Below are positions 42,679 to 51,534 of a DNA stretch of 64,000 nt, one piece after another; the first letter of the stretch is position 1, and the number at the start of each line of letters is the position of its first letter. A program made the translations under genes and the position numbers. Below the pieces are notes generated by a model. It had not been told where the DNA came from. It did not search any database and was given only the letters and a program-made list of their open reading frames with translations. Source of the DNA: Lysobacter sp. TY2-98 (GTDB taxonomy: Bacteria > Pseudomonadota > Gammaproteobacteria > Xanthomonadales > Xanthomonadaceae); the NCBI RefSeq assembly GCF_003367355.1, contig NZ_CP031413.1, positions 2,274,921-2,338,920 of the forward strand. Reading direction: 5' to 3'.

Positions 42679-45294
42679 ATGAACACCGCCCACCGCAAAC
42701 CGCTTCCCGGCACGCCGCTGCACTGGTTCGACGCCCGCGAGGCGGTCGACGCCCTCAAGCCCGGCGCTTGGGCGACGCTGCCCTACACCTCGCGCGTGCA
42801 CGCGGAGAACATCGTGCGCCGCGCCGATCCGTCGATGCTGTCGGCGTATCTCGAACAGCTGATCGAACGCCGCCGCGACCTCGACTTCCCGTGGTTCCCG
42901 GCGCGCGTGGTCTGCCACGACATCCTCGGCCAGACCGCGCTGGTCGACCTTGCCGGCCTGCGCGACGCGATCGCCGAGCGCGGTGGCGATCCCGCGCAGA
43001 TCAATCCGGTGGTGCCGACGCAGCTGATCGTCGACCACTCGCTGGCCGTCGAATGCGGCGGCTTCGATCCGGATGCATTCGCGAAAAACCGCGCGATTGA
43101 AGAACGTCGCAACGAGGACCGCTTCCACTTCATCGAGTGGACGAAGCACGCGTTCCGCAACGTCGACGTGATCCCGCCGGGCAACGGGATCATGCACCAG
43201 ATCAATCTGGAGAAGATGTCGCCGGTGATCTACGTCAAGGACGGCGTGGCGTTTCCGGACACCTGCGTCGGTACCGACTCGCACACGCCGCATGTCGACG
43301 CACTCGGTGTGATCGCCGTGGGCGTCGGTGGCCTCGAGGCCGAGAGCGTGATGCTCGGCCGCGCGTCGTGGATGCGCCTGCCGGAAATCGTCGGCGTCGA
43401 GCTGACGGGTCGCCCGCACGAGGGCATCACCGCGACCGACATCGTGCTCGCGCTCACCGAGTTCCTGCGCCAGGCCAAGGTGGTCGGCGCGTATCTCGAG
43501 TTCCGCGGCGAGGGCGCGCGCGCACTGACGCTCGGCGACCGCGCGACCATCTCGAACATGGCGCCCGAATACGGCGCCACCGCGGCGATGTTCTTCATCG
43601 ACGACAACACGCTCGACTACCTGCGCCTGACGGGCCGCGAGGAGCAGCAAGTGTCGCTGGTCGAGACGTACGCGAAGACGGCGGGCCTGTGGGCCGACGA
43701 CCTGGCCGATGCGCAGTACGAGCGCACGCTGACGTTCGATCTCTCGACGGTGACGCGCAACATGGCCGGCCCATCGAACCCGCACAAGCGCCTGCCGACG
43801 AGCGATCTCGCCGAGCGCGGCATTGCCGGCAACCTCGACCTCGCGCGCGTCCAGGAAGCCGCTGGGCTGATGCCGGACGGCGCGGTGATCATCGCCGCGA
43901 TCACCAGCTGCACGAACACGTCGAACCCGCGCAACGTCATCGCGGCCGGTCTGCTCGCGAAGAAGGCGAACGAACTAGGCCTCGTGCGCAAGCCGTGGGT
44001 GAAGACCTCGCTGGCGCCGGGTTCCAAGGCCGTGCAGCTCTACCTCGAAGAAGCCGGCCTGTTGCCGGAACTCGAATCGCTCGGTTTCGGCATCGTCGGT
44101 TTCGCCTGCACGACCTGCAACGGCATGAGCGGCGCGCTCGATCCGCTGATCCAGAGCGAGATCATCGATCGCGACCTCTACGCCGTTGCGGTGTTGAGCG
44201 GCAATCGCAATTTCGACGGCCGCATCCATCCGTATGCGAAGCAGGCGTTCCTCGCATCGCCGCCGTTGGTCGTCGCGTACGCGCTCGCCGGCACCATCCG
44301 TTTCGACATCGAGAAGGACGTGCTCGGCGTCGACGCCGCGGGCAATCCGATCACGCTGAAGGACCTGTGGCCGAGCGACGCCGAGATCGACGCGATCGTG
44401 CGCGAGCACGTGAAGCCCGAGCAGTTCCGTCGCGTGTACGGCCCGATGTTCGCGGTGCGCGTCGACACCACCGGCCCGGTCAAGCCGCTCTACGACTGGC
44501 GCCCGATGTCGACCTACATCCGCCGCCCGCCGTACTGGGAAGGTGCGCTGGCTGGGGAACGCACGCTCCATGGCATGCGTCCGCTCGCGGTGCTCGGCGA
44601 CAACATCACCACCGACCACCTCTCGCCGAGCAACGCGATCATGCTCGACAGCGCCGCGGGCGAATACCTCGCGAAGATGGGCGTGCCGGAAGAGGACTTC
44701 AATTCCTACGCGACGCATCGCGGCGACCACCTCACCGCACAGCGCGCGACGTTCGCGAATCCGAAGCTGCTCAACGAGATGGTGGTGGACGCCGACGGCA
44801 GCGTGCGCCAGGGGTCGCTGGCTCGTGTCGAGCCCGAAGGCCAGGTCACCCGCATGTGGGAGGCGATCGAGACCTACATGCAGCGTCACCAGCCGCTGAT
44901 CATCATCGCCGGCGCCGACTACGGCCAGGGCAGTTCGCGCGACTGGGCGGCGAAGGGCGTGCGCCTCGCAGGCGTCGAAGCAATCGTGGCGGAAGGTTTC
45001 GAGCGCATCCATCGCACCAACCTCATCGGCATGGGCGTGTTGCCGCTGGAGTTCGAAGCCGGCACCAACCGCAAGACGCTGGCCATCGACGGCACCGAAA
45101 CGTTCGACGTCATCGGCGAACGCACGCCGCGCGCGACGCTCACGCTCGTCATCCATCGCAAGGACGGCAACATCCTCGAAGTGCCGGTGACGTGTCGGCT
45201 GGATACGGCGGAGGAAGTGTCGATCTACGAAGCGGGTGGCGTACTGCAGCGTTTCGCGAACGATTTCCTGGAGGGCGCGCAGAGCGCGGCGTAA
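42679..45294 (+). CDS. acnD: 2-methylisocitrate dehydratase AcnD (Fe-S, aconitase family)
   Basis: This 871-residue enzyme of the methylcitrate cycle dehydrates 2-methylcitrate toward methylaconitate during propionate breakdown. The 4Fe-4S ligands are Cys411 (SCTNTSN), Cys477 and Cys480 (CTTCNG). The N-terminal signature RKPLPGTPLHWFDAREAVD and the VGTDSHTPHVDALGVI segment fit AcnD better than AcnA, and the prpF downstream supports it. PrpB, PrpC and the regulator PrpR are not in the window. Two unrelated genes separate it from prpF. The start at 42679 fits family length. Confidence 0.92.
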   Translation: MNTAHRKPLPGTPLHWFDAREAVDALKPGAWATLPYTSRVHAENIVRRADPSMLSAYLEQLIERRRDLDFPWFPARVVCHDILGQTALVDLAGLRDAIAERGGDPAQINPVVPTQLIVDHSLAVECGGFDPDAFAKNRAIEERRNEDRFHFIEWTKHAFRNVDVIPPGNGIMHQINLEKMSPVIYVKDGVAFPDTCVGTDSHTPHVDALGVIAVGVGGLEAESVMLGRASWMRLPEIVGVELTGRPHEGITATDIVLALTEFLRQAKVVGAYLEFRGEGARALTLGDRATISNMAPEYGATAAMFFIDDNTLDYLRLTGREEQQVSLVETYAKTAGLWADDLADAQYERTLTFDLSTVTRNMAGPSNPHKRLPTSDLAERGIAGNLDLARVQEAAGLMPDGAVIIAAITSCTNTSNPRNVIAAGLLAKKANELGLVRKPWVKTSLAPGSKAVQLYLEEAGLLPELESLGFGIVGFACTTCNGMSGALDPLIQSEIIDRDLYAVAVLSGNRNFDGRIHPYAKQAFLASPPLVVAYALAGTIRFDIEKDVLGVDAAGNPITLKDLWPSDAEIDAIVREHVKPEQFRRVYGPMFAVRVDTTGPVKPLYDWRPMSTYIRRPPYWEGALAGERTLHGMRPLAVLGDNITTDHLSPSNAIMLDSAAGEYLAKMGVPEEDFNSYATHRGDHLTAQRATFANPKLLNEMVVDADGSVRQGSLARVEPEGQVTRMWEAIETYMQRHQPLIIIAGADYGQGSSRDWAAKGVRLAGVEAIVAEGFERIHRTNLIGMGVLPLEFEAGTNRKTLAIDGTETFDVIGERTPRATLTLVIHRKDGNILEVPVTCRLDTAEEVSIYEAGGVLQRFANDFLEGAQSAA

Positions 45295-45320
45295 CGCAGG
45301 TGGCGCGCGAACCCCGACTG

Positions 45321-45869
45321 ATGCTGATTGCGCGCCCGCCACGGGCGGTCGTCGATCGCCTGTATCAGTCGTTGGTCGACGCGGGCATCATCGCCATGCT
45401 CGGCGGTGAGATGTTTCCCACCGCGAACTGGCATCAGTCGTTAAGTGACGCGTGGTCTGAGGTGCAACAGATTCATGACGCGATGATGCGGGCAGGCGAC
45501 GAACTCGTCGCCGCACCCGTAACCATGCAGCTGGCACAGATCGACGGGCCGCGCCAGAACGGTCGGCGTCTCGACTGGGTGATTCGACCGTCGGCGTCGG
45601 TCGGTGGCTTCGCCGATCTCGTCGGCGCCGTGAGGTCGTCGCTCCAAAAGCACGGCATCAACGAAAGGGCCGGGCACACACCGCACATCACCGCCAGTTA
45701 TCGCGGGCCCCACCTTCTTCCGAAAAAGCCAATCGCGCCCGTTGAGTGGACGATCGACACGGTCGAACTCGTCGCCACGCGCGAAACACCTTATCGGTAC
45801 GAGACACTCGCGAGATGGCCGCTAACCGGTGCGCCGGAACCGCGGCCGCAGATGTCTCTTTCGTTCTGA
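45321..45869 (+). CDS. 2'-5' RNA ligase/cyclic phosphodiesterase-like protein, foreign-looking
   Basis: This 182-residue protein resembles the 2H phosphoesterase superfamily. It has a central H-Q-S in NWHQSLSDAW and H-I-T in HTPHITASYRGPH as probable catalytic HxS/HxT pair, and begins LIARPPRAVVDRLYQSLVDA. Such enzymes act on 2'-5' RNA or cyclic phosphates. Base composition is clearly lower in GC than neighbours (33 of 60 in one sampled line, against 44 of 60 inside acnD), and rare codons such as TTA occur. It lies between acnD and prpF. ATG 45321 was chosen; GTG 45300 is possible. Confidence 0.75.
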   Translation: MLIARPPRAVVDRLYQSLVDAGIIAMLGGEMFPTANWHQSLSDAWSEVQQIHDAMMRAGDELVAAPVTMQLAQIDGPRQNGRRLDWVIRPSASVGGFADLVGAVRSSLQKHGINERAGHTPHITASYRGPHLLPKKPIAPVEWTIDTVELVATRETPYRYETLARWPLTGAPEPRPQMSLSF

Positions 45870-45900
45870 GTAGTCCCACCCTGTCAGCGAGGACCTTGGC

Positions 45901-46356
45901 ATGACCGAAGCAACCGGCACCGTCCGCCTCCACCGCGTGCTGCGCGCGCCGCCGTCGAAGGTGTATCGCGCTTTCCTCGAGCCGGCCGCGATGTGCAAGT
46001 GGCTGCCGCCTTACGGTTTCGTCGCGAACGTCGAGCACATGGACGCGCGCGTCGGCGGCACGTTCCGCATGACGTTCACCAATTTCGGCACCGGCAAGGT
46101 CGAAGCCTTCGGCGGCGAGTATTTGGAGCTCGTGCCCGATGAGCGCCTGCGCTACACGGATCGCTTCGACGATCCGAACCTGCCCGGCACGATCGAAGTG
46201 ACGGTCGAGCTGAAGCCGGTGCTGTGCGGCACCGATGTGTCGATCGTGCAGTCGGGCCTTCCGGCAGCGATTCCGGTCGAGTTCTGCTACCTCGGCTGGC
46301 AGGAGTCACTCGAGCAGCTTGCGCGTCTGGTCGAACCGAACATTCCCGACGCCTGA
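45901..46356 (+). CDS. SRPBCC/AHSA1-family protein
   Basis: This 151-residue protein has the START-like SRPBCC fold: VRLHRVLRAPPSKVYRAFLE, KWLPPYGFVANVEHMDARVG, GGTFRMTFTNFGTG and FCYLGWQESLEQLARLVEPN. Proteins of this AHSA1 (activator of Hsp90 ATPase homologue) group bind hydrophobic ligands, and the role is generally unknown. It is the second gene inserted between acnD and prpF, but its composition is like the surrounding genome. The ATG at 45901 begins family similarity. Confidence 0.88.
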   Translation: MTEATGTVRLHRVLRAPPSKVYRAFLEPAAMCKWLPPYGFVANVEHMDARVGGTFRMTFTNFGTGKVEAFGGEYLELVPDERLRYTDRFDDPNLPGTIEVTVELKPVLCGTDVSIVQSGLPAAIPVEFCYLGWQESLEQLARLVEPNIPDA

Positions 46357-46395
46357 TCCGCGCATTTCCACGTTTTCGCATTTGACGAGCCCGCC

Positions 46396-47589
46396 ATGAC
46401 GCACGCCCCGCAACTCCGCATTCCCGCCACCTACATGCGCGGGGGCACCAGCAAGGGCGTGTTCTTCCGGCTGGACGATCTGCCCGCGGCCGCGCGCGTG
46501 CCAGGCGCCGCGCGCGATGCGTTGCTGATGCGCGTGATCGGCTCGCCCGACCCGTATGGCAAGCACACCGATGGCATGGGCGGCGCGACGTCGAGCACCA
46601 GCAAATGCGTGATCCTGTCGAAGTCGGCGGTGCCGGATCACGATGTCGACTACCTGTACGGTCAGGTGTCGATCGACACCGCCTTCGTCGACTGGAGTGG
46701 CAACTGCGGCAACCTGTCGTCGGCGGTCGGCCCGTTCGCGATCGCGAACGGCCTGATCGATCCGTCGCGCATTCCGCGGAACGGCCACTGCACCGTACGC
46801 ATCTGGCAGGCCAACATCGGCAAGACGATCATCGCGCACGTGCCGGTCACGAACGGCCAGGTGCAGGAGACCGGTGACTTCGAGCTCGACGGCGTGACGT
46901 TCCCCGCCGCCGAAATTCCGCTGGAGTTCGTCGATCCGTCCGATGACGGCGATGCGGGCGCGATGTTCCCCACCGGCAACCTCGTCGACACGCTGCATGT
47001 GCCGGGCGTCGGCGATTTCCAGGTGACGATGATCACCGCCGGCATTCCGACTATCTTCCTGCGCGCGGCCGACCTCGGTTTCGACGGCACGGAGCTGCAG
47101 CCGGCGGTCAACGATCACCGCGCATTGCTCGACAAGCTCGAGCTGATCCGCGCGGCTGGCGCGGTGCACATGGGCCTGATCGCGAGCATGGACGAGGCCG
47201 CCAAGCGCCAGCACACGCCCAAGGTGGCATGGGTCGCGCCGCCGAAGGACTACGTGGCGTCGAGCGGCAGGACAGTGCACGCCGGCGACATCGATGTGCT
47301 CGCGCGCGCGATGTCGATGGGCAAATTGCACCACGCCATGATGGGCACGGCGTCGGTGGCGATCGCCACGGCGGCCGCGGTGCCGGGCACCCTCGTGAAC
47401 GAAGCCGCAGGCGGCGGGAAGCGCGAGGTCGTGCGCTTCGGACATCCGTCCGGGACGCTGCGCGTCGGCGCGGATGTCGCGCAGGTCGACGGTGCGTGGG
47501 TCGTCACCAAAGCCGTGATGAGCCGCAGCGCACGCGTGCTGATGGAAGGCGCGGTGCGTGTACCCGCCGATCCGGCGTACGGCGGGTAA
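46396..47589 (+). CDS. prpF: 2-methylaconitate isomerase PrpF
   Basis: This 397-residue enzyme of the PrpF/DAP-epimerase-like fold isomerises the methylaconitate produced by AcnD so the methylcitrate cycle can proceed with the AcnD route. Signature segments are RIPATYMRGGTSKGVFFRLD, KHTDGMGGATSSTSKCVILS and WSGNCGNLSSAVGPFAIANG, with the catalytic cysteines in SKC and GNCGN. PrpF and AcnD function together, and their co-occurrence confirms both calls. It follows the SRPBCC gene by 39 bp on the same strand. Confidence 0.93.
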   Translation: MTHAPQLRIPATYMRGGTSKGVFFRLDDLPAAARVPGAARDALLMRVIGSPDPYGKHTDGMGGATSSTSKCVILSKSAVPDHDVDYLYGQVSIDTAFVDWSGNCGNLSSAVGPFAIANGLIDPSRIPRNGHCTVRIWQANIGKTIIAHVPVTNGQVQETGDFELDGVTFPAAEIPLEFVDPSDDGDAGAMFPTGNLVDTLHVPGVGDFQVTMITAGIPTIFLRAADLGFDGTELQPAVNDHRALLDKLELIRAAGAVHMGLIASMDEAAKRQHTPKVAWVAPPKDYVASSGRTVHAGDIDVLARAMSMGKLHHAMMGTASVAIATAAAVPGTLVNEAAGGGKREVVRFGHPSGTLRVGADVAQVDGAWVVTKAVMSRSARVLMEGAVRVPADPAYGG

Positions 47590-47605
47590 TGGGCGACGGC
47601 GTCGC

Positions 47606-47968
47606 CTAGCGGCGTCCCAATCCGGCGAACTCGGCGTACGTCGCGGCCACGCGTTGGCGAACGGGCGCTGGTGGACATGCCGCGACATCGACCGGCGCGA
47701 CCTTCGCGCCCGACGCAGCCACGCCCTCGCCGCCATCGCTCGAACGCCGACGCCACGCGCGACGCAATTCGCGGTCGTAGCGCGAGCGCGCGACCGGGTC
47801 CGACAGCAGGCGCCATGCCTCGTTGACCTGCTGCATGCGCCGCAGGGCATCGACATCGCCATCGCAGCGATCCGGATGGTGCCGCGCCGCGAGCACGCGA
47901 TACGCCGCGCGGATCACGTCGATCGGCGCGTCCGTCGCGACCTTGAGCGTGGCGTAGTGCGTGGGCAC
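47606..47968 (-). CDS. J-domain protein (DnaJ-like co-chaperone)
   Basis: This 120-residue soluble protein has a J domain (about 1-68) with LKVATDAPIDVIRAAYRVLA and HHPDRCDGDVDALRRMQQVN. The essential HPD motif is intact (about residues 31-33). It stimulates an Hsp70-type ATPase. The C-terminal 50 residues are Ala/Arg-rich and lack zinc-finger or client-binding domains, so this is a small type III J-protein. It starts with GTG at 47968 because no ATG precedes the J domain. It converges with prpF. Confidence 0.88.
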   Translation of the reverse strand: MPTHYATLKVATDAPIDVIRAAYRVLAARHHPDRCDGDVDALRRMQQVNEAWRLLSDPVARSRYDRELRRAWRRRSSDGGEGVAASGAKVAPVDVAACPPAPVRQRVAATYAEFAGLGRR

Positions 47969-48125
47969 GCGGTGACCCTGTGGAGGCGGGGGTCCAGTCT
48001 TATACCGCCGGTGTGACGGCCGCTGCAGTGTCGGGGCAGCCATGGGCAGGCTGTTGCCGCCGCAGTGACCCGTCCTCGACGTCGGCAGGACCACGCTCGG
48101 ACGACACCTGCACGCGGAGGTCACC

Positions 48126-48809
48126 ATGAATGCGCGTCGAGTTCTTGTCCCCGCCCTGCTCGCCGCCGCCCTGCTGGTCGCGATGGGTCCGGCACGCGGC
48201 CAGCCCGCACCGCCCGCCGGCGCACCGCATCCGATGTCGCACGGCACATCGCCGGTGAATACCGGTACCAGCGCGGCCGCCGCTGCGAAACAGGCCGCCG
48301 TCCAGCGCGTTGACGCGAAAGGCGCCGCGGCGATCCACGTGACCTCGCCGCAGATCCGCGCGGACACTCCGATTCCCGCGCACCACACCGCGTACGGCGA
48401 CAACCTGTCGCCAGCACTCGCATGGACGCCCGTGCAGGGCGCGCAGAGTTACGCCCTGCTGCTCGAAGACCCGGACGCACCGCGCGAGCAGCCGTTCGCG
48501 CACTGGGTCGCCTGGAACATTCCGGGGAACGTGCACACCCTTCCGGGCAGCCTGCCGACACGCGGGTCACCGACCGCCGTGCGCGGAATGGCGCAGGGCC
48601 GTAACGACCGCGACGGCACCGGCTATTTCGGACCGCGCCCACCCGCCGGCGATGCGCCGCATCACTATCACTTCCAGATCTTCGCCCTCGACCGCACGCT
48701 CGATCTACCGGCAGGCGCGACCCGCGATCAGGTGGTCGCCGCGATGAGCGGCCACGTGATCGCCAAGGGCGAGCTGGTGGCGACGAGTCAGGCGCCGAAG
48801 ACGCACTGA
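48126..48809 (+). CDS. Exported YbhB/YbcL-type PEBP protein
   Basis: This 227-residue periplasmic protein has a signal peptide (about 1-25) and an Ala/Pro/Ser linker (about 26-70) that precede a PEBP (Raf kinase inhibitor-like) domain. It contains NLSPALAWTPVQGAQSYALL, EDPDAPREQPFAHWVAWNIP and DGTGYFGPRPPAGDAPHHYH, followed by FQIFALDRTLDL. The ligand pocket is typical, but the ligand is unknown. The long linker makes it longer than E. coli YbhB. The nearby AcpH-like gene is on the same strand. Confidence 0.92.
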   Translation: MNARRVLVPALLAAALLVAMGPARGQPAPPAGAPHPMSHGTSPVNTGTSAAAAAKQAAVQRVDAKGAAAIHVTSPQIRADTPIPAHHTAYGDNLSPALAWTPVQGAQSYALLLEDPDAPREQPFAHWVAWNIPGNVHTLPGSLPTRGSPTAVRGMAQGRNDRDGTGYFGPRPPAGDAPHHYHFQIFALDRTLDLPAGATRDQVVAAMSGHVIAKGELVATSQAPKTH

Positions 48810-48921
48810 GGTACCGTCCCGCGCCCCCAAGTCGTGCCCCCGGAGGAAGCGACAATCTCGTCGGACGCTGATGCGCAGACGCCGACTGTGCGAACGTGAG
48901 GCGTCTCCGATCGGCGCCACG

Positions 48922-49536
48922 ATGAACTGGCTCGCCCACATGCACCTCGCGCGATACAGCGACGCCGCGATGCTCGGCGCGCTGCTGGGCGACTTCGCGT
49001 TCGGCTCCAGCGGCTTGGACCGCTTCGGGGAGGTCGAGCGCCGCGAGATCCTCGTGCATCGACGCGTGGACCGCTTCACCGACAGCCATCCCGACGTCGT
49101 CGCCCTGCGCACGCATTTTGCGGACGGCCGGCGCCGCTATGCCGGCATCGTGCTCGACGTCTACTTCGACCACCTGCTCGCGCGCGACTGGTCGCGCTGG
49201 AGCGACGTGACACTGGACGCGTTCACCCGGCGTGCTTATGCAGTCCTGCACGAGCGCCTCGACGACCTTCCACCGCACCTGCGAGCGATCGCACCGCGCA
49301 TGGCGTCGGGCGACTGGCTGGGCAACTATCGCGAACGGGCAAGTGTCGATCGCGCCATCACGCGCATCGCGCATCGCCTGTCTCGAAACGGGGATCGACT
49401 GGTCGCCACGCTTCACGATTTCCGTGAAGTCGAGCGGCAGGCGGCTTCGATGTTCAACGGATTCTTCGCCGAACTCGAAGAGTTCGTCGTGCGCGAGCGC
49501 GCGTCGATCGTCCAGGAAGATCGAGCGGGCCTTTAG
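48922..49536 (+). CDS. acpH: AcpH-like acyl carrier protein phosphodiesterase
   Basis: This 204-residue protein removes the 4'-phosphopantetheine group from acyl carrier protein in E. coli AcpH. MNWLAHMHLARYSDAAMLGA starts the family. The first aspartate of the HD-like metal site is in LLGDFAFGS, followed by HRRVDRFTDSHP, GIVLDVYFDHLLA and SGDWLGNYRE. The ATG at 48922 matches the family start; upstream ATG codons give unlikely N-termini. A terminator oriented for the converging gene follows. Confidence 0.88.
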   Translation: MNWLAHMHLARYSDAAMLGALLGDFAFGSSGLDRFGEVERREILVHRRVDRFTDSHPDVVALRTHFADGRRRYAGIVLDVYFDHLLARDWSRWSDVTLDAFTRRAYAVLHERLDDLPPHLRAIAPRMASGDWLGNYRERASVDRAITRIAHRLSRNGDRLVATLHDFREVERQAASMFNGFFAELEEFVVRERASIVQEDRAGL

Positions 49537-49540
49537 AAAG

Positions 49541-49575
49541 AGCAAAAAAGAAGGGACGACGGAGTCGTCCCTCGA
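49541..49575 (-). terminator. Intrinsic terminator, best in minus orientation
   Basis: Stem GGGACGAC (49553-49560) pairs with 49564-49571 around GGA. On the minus strand the stem is followed by a T-rich run (TTCTTTTTT), so it mainly ends the Ser/Asn/Gln-rich gene. The hairpin also lies just after the acpH stop. Confidence 0.82.
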
Positions 49576-49628
49576 AGTTACTCAACCCTCTTCCCGTTTG
49601 CCCGATGTCGGGCACTCACTCCACTGCG

Positions 49629-49844
49629 TTAGTGGTTCGAGCTGTCACTGCGCGACGATGAGCTGCTGCCGCGACTGCTGGAACTCTTGTCGTTCTTGCC
49701 GACGTCCTGCTGCGAACCCTGGCGCGACGCGCCCTGCATCGACTGCTGTGAGCGGTCACCGCCCGACGCCTGGCGCGACGACGCGCTGTTGTCCAGGTTC
49801 TGGTTGTTGCCGCGATTCGAGGTGTTCTGATCGTTACGGTTCAT
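49629..49844 (-). CDS. Low-complexity Ser/Asn/Gln-rich protein
   Basis: This 71-residue, very hydrophilic protein consists almost only of Ser, Gln, Asn, Arg, Asp and Gly (MNRNDQNTSNRGNNQNLDNS, ending SSSSSRSDSSNH). It has no fold signature and should be intrinsically disordered. AGGAGG before ATG 49844 and the strong terminator after it indicate a genuine expressed gene. Composition recalls the KGG-repeat protein at 11462 and osmotic or desiccation proteins, but no function can be claimed. Confidence 0.65.
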   Translation of the reverse strand: MNRNDQNTSNRGNNQNLDNSASSRQASGGDRSQQSMQGASRQGSQQDVGKNDKSSSSRGSSSSSRSDSSNH

Positions 49845-50076
49845 GCGTCCTCCTGATCGACATCTTTCGACATCGCCCGCATTGCGGACGGTGATCAGAT
49901 TACGCATGCGGCCCGTCCGAGCAGGTGACCTCGACATTAGCGTTGCGTTAGATGGCCGGTGCATTCAGCGCACCGCCATGTAGATGACGCGTGATTCATT
50001 CACGCACTTTTGCGTTTCGCGTCGCGCAACCGTCACGCTCGCGACCGCCGCGCGGTGATCGCGCTACTCTCGCCTC

Positions 50077-51015
50077 ATGAGCCTCATACGCGTCGGCACG
50101 GCAAGCTGGACCGACCCCACGCTGATCCAGTCGAAGCAGTTCTATCCGCGCGGCTGCAGCTCCGCAGAAGATCGCCTGCGCTTTTACGCGAGCCGCTTCC
50201 CGATGGTGGAAGTCGACTCCAGCTATTACGCGATGCCGAGCGAACGCAACGCGCAGCTGTGGGCCGAACGCACGCCGGACGACTTCACGTTCAACCTCAA
50301 GGCCTTCCGCCTGTTCACCGGCCATCAGACGCCCGCGAAGGCGTTACCGCCCGACATCGCAGCGGAGCTCGCCCCCGTTTTCGCAAAGAAGCGCAACGTC
50401 TATTACAAGGACGTGCCGGACAGCCTGCGGGACGAAATGTGGCTGCGCTTCGAGCGCGCCGTGCGTCCGCTGCGCGACGCGGGCAAGCTCACCGCGCTGC
50501 ATTTCCAGTTCGCGCCGTGGGTCGTCCCGTCGCCCGACTGGAAGCGGCATCTCGAGGAATGCGTCGGCCGCCTGCCCGACTACCTGCTCGCCTATGAGTT
50601 CCGCACCCGCGCCTGGTTCGACGGTCGGCACGACGACGCGACGCTCGCGATGGAGCGCGACCTCGGCGTCGCGCACGTCGTCGTCGACGAACCCCAGCTC
50701 GGTACGAAGTGCATTCCGCAGGTGTGGGACGTCGCGTCGCCGCGCCTTGCCATCGTCCGCATGCATGGTCGCAACCATGAGACCTGGGACATCAAAGGCT
50801 CGACGGTCGCCAGCGACCGCTTCGACTACGACTATTCCGACGACGAACTGCGTGAGATCGCAACGCCCGTCCGCGATCTGGCGCAACGCGTTGCGGAGCT
50901 GCACGTGGTGTTCAACAACAATCAAGGCGACCAGGGCCAGCGCAACGGCCGTTCGCTGATGGCGATGCTGGGTGACGACGCGTTCGGCGCCGACACGCGC
51001 GCCGACCTGATCTGA
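50077..51015 (+). CDS. DUF72 family protein
   Basis: This 312-residue soluble protein has a TIM-barrel-like DUF72 fold. The opening LIRVGTASWTDPTLIQSKQF, YPRGCSSAEDRLRFYASRFP and MVEVDSSYYAMPSERNAQLW is followed by LKAFRLFTGHQTPAKALP and late segments such as RMHGRNHETWDIKGS, VVFNNNQGDQGQRNGRSL. These match the family, whose function is unknown but which may bind nucleotides or cleave phosphates. It lies alone between divergent and convergent small genes. Confidence 0.93.
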   Translation: MSLIRVGTASWTDPTLIQSKQFYPRGCSSAEDRLRFYASRFPMVEVDSSYYAMPSERNAQLWAERTPDDFTFNLKAFRLFTGHQTPAKALPPDIAAELAPVFAKKRNVYYKDVPDSLRDEMWLRFERAVRPLRDAGKLTALHFQFAPWVVPSPDWKRHLEECVGRLPDYLLAYEFRTRAWFDGRHDDATLAMERDLGVAHVVVDEPQLGTKCIPQVWDVASPRLAIVRMHGRNHETWDIKGSTVASDRFDYDYSDDELREIATPVRDLAQRVAELHVVFNNNQGDQGQRNGRSLMAMLGDDAFGADTRADLI

Positions 51016-51042
51016 CCCGTGCTGCTTCGGCGGGCGCGTCGA

Positions 51043-51534
51043 TCAATTCACCGGCGCTAGCGCTGCCGCGGCGTCCGCCGCAGCATCGGCGGCGTCCTTC
51101 GCGTCGTCCTCCCGCGAGAGCACCTGCCTGAAGCAGTATCGGCCGGCCGGATGCATCCACGCGGTTTCGTACGCATACGTCGGCTCGCTGTCTTGGGTTC
51201 GCGCGGTCGCGAACACCGCGCACAGCTCGTAGTGGCGCGCATCGGTCGGCCGGTAGTCGTAGGCACGACGGCTCTCTGGGTCCACTGGAATCGCAGCTGC
51301 GTCGTGCGTGGCGCGTTCGAGCTCGTCCAGCGTTTTCGGCAGGCGATGTTCCAGACGCGCGTAGGCCTCCACCCGGCTGTCGATACCGCGCAGATCGGAG
51401 ACACGCCGTTCGTCGAACCGGAGGGCGCGCTGGTGCGCCGGTGAACCGATCACGACGATCGCCGTCACCAGACTGGCGAGCACGGCGATGGCGGCTACCG
51501 AAAGAAACCACGTGCCGACAGGACGCGCGCTCAT
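51043..51534 (-). CDS. Membrane protein, partner of DUF5671
   Basis: This 163-residue protein has one strong N-terminal helix (about 7-31, WFLSVAAIAVLASLVTAIVVI) and a mostly soluble remainder with a conserved-looking middle (RLPKTLDELERATHDAAAIP, VDPESRRAYDYRPTDARHYE). An Ala/Asp-rich tail ends it. Cys at about 104 and 133 might pair. It overlaps the DUF5671 gene by four bases and is its likely functional partner. The family is unrecognised. Confidence 0.65.
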   Translation of the reverse strand: MSARPVGTWFLSVAAIAVLASLVTAIVVIGSPAHQRALRFDERRVSDLRGIDSRVEAYARLEHRLPKTLDELERATHDAAAIPVDPESRRAYDYRPTDARHYELCAVFATARTQDSEPTYAYETAWMHPAGRYCFRQVLSREDDAKDAADAAADAAAALAPVN

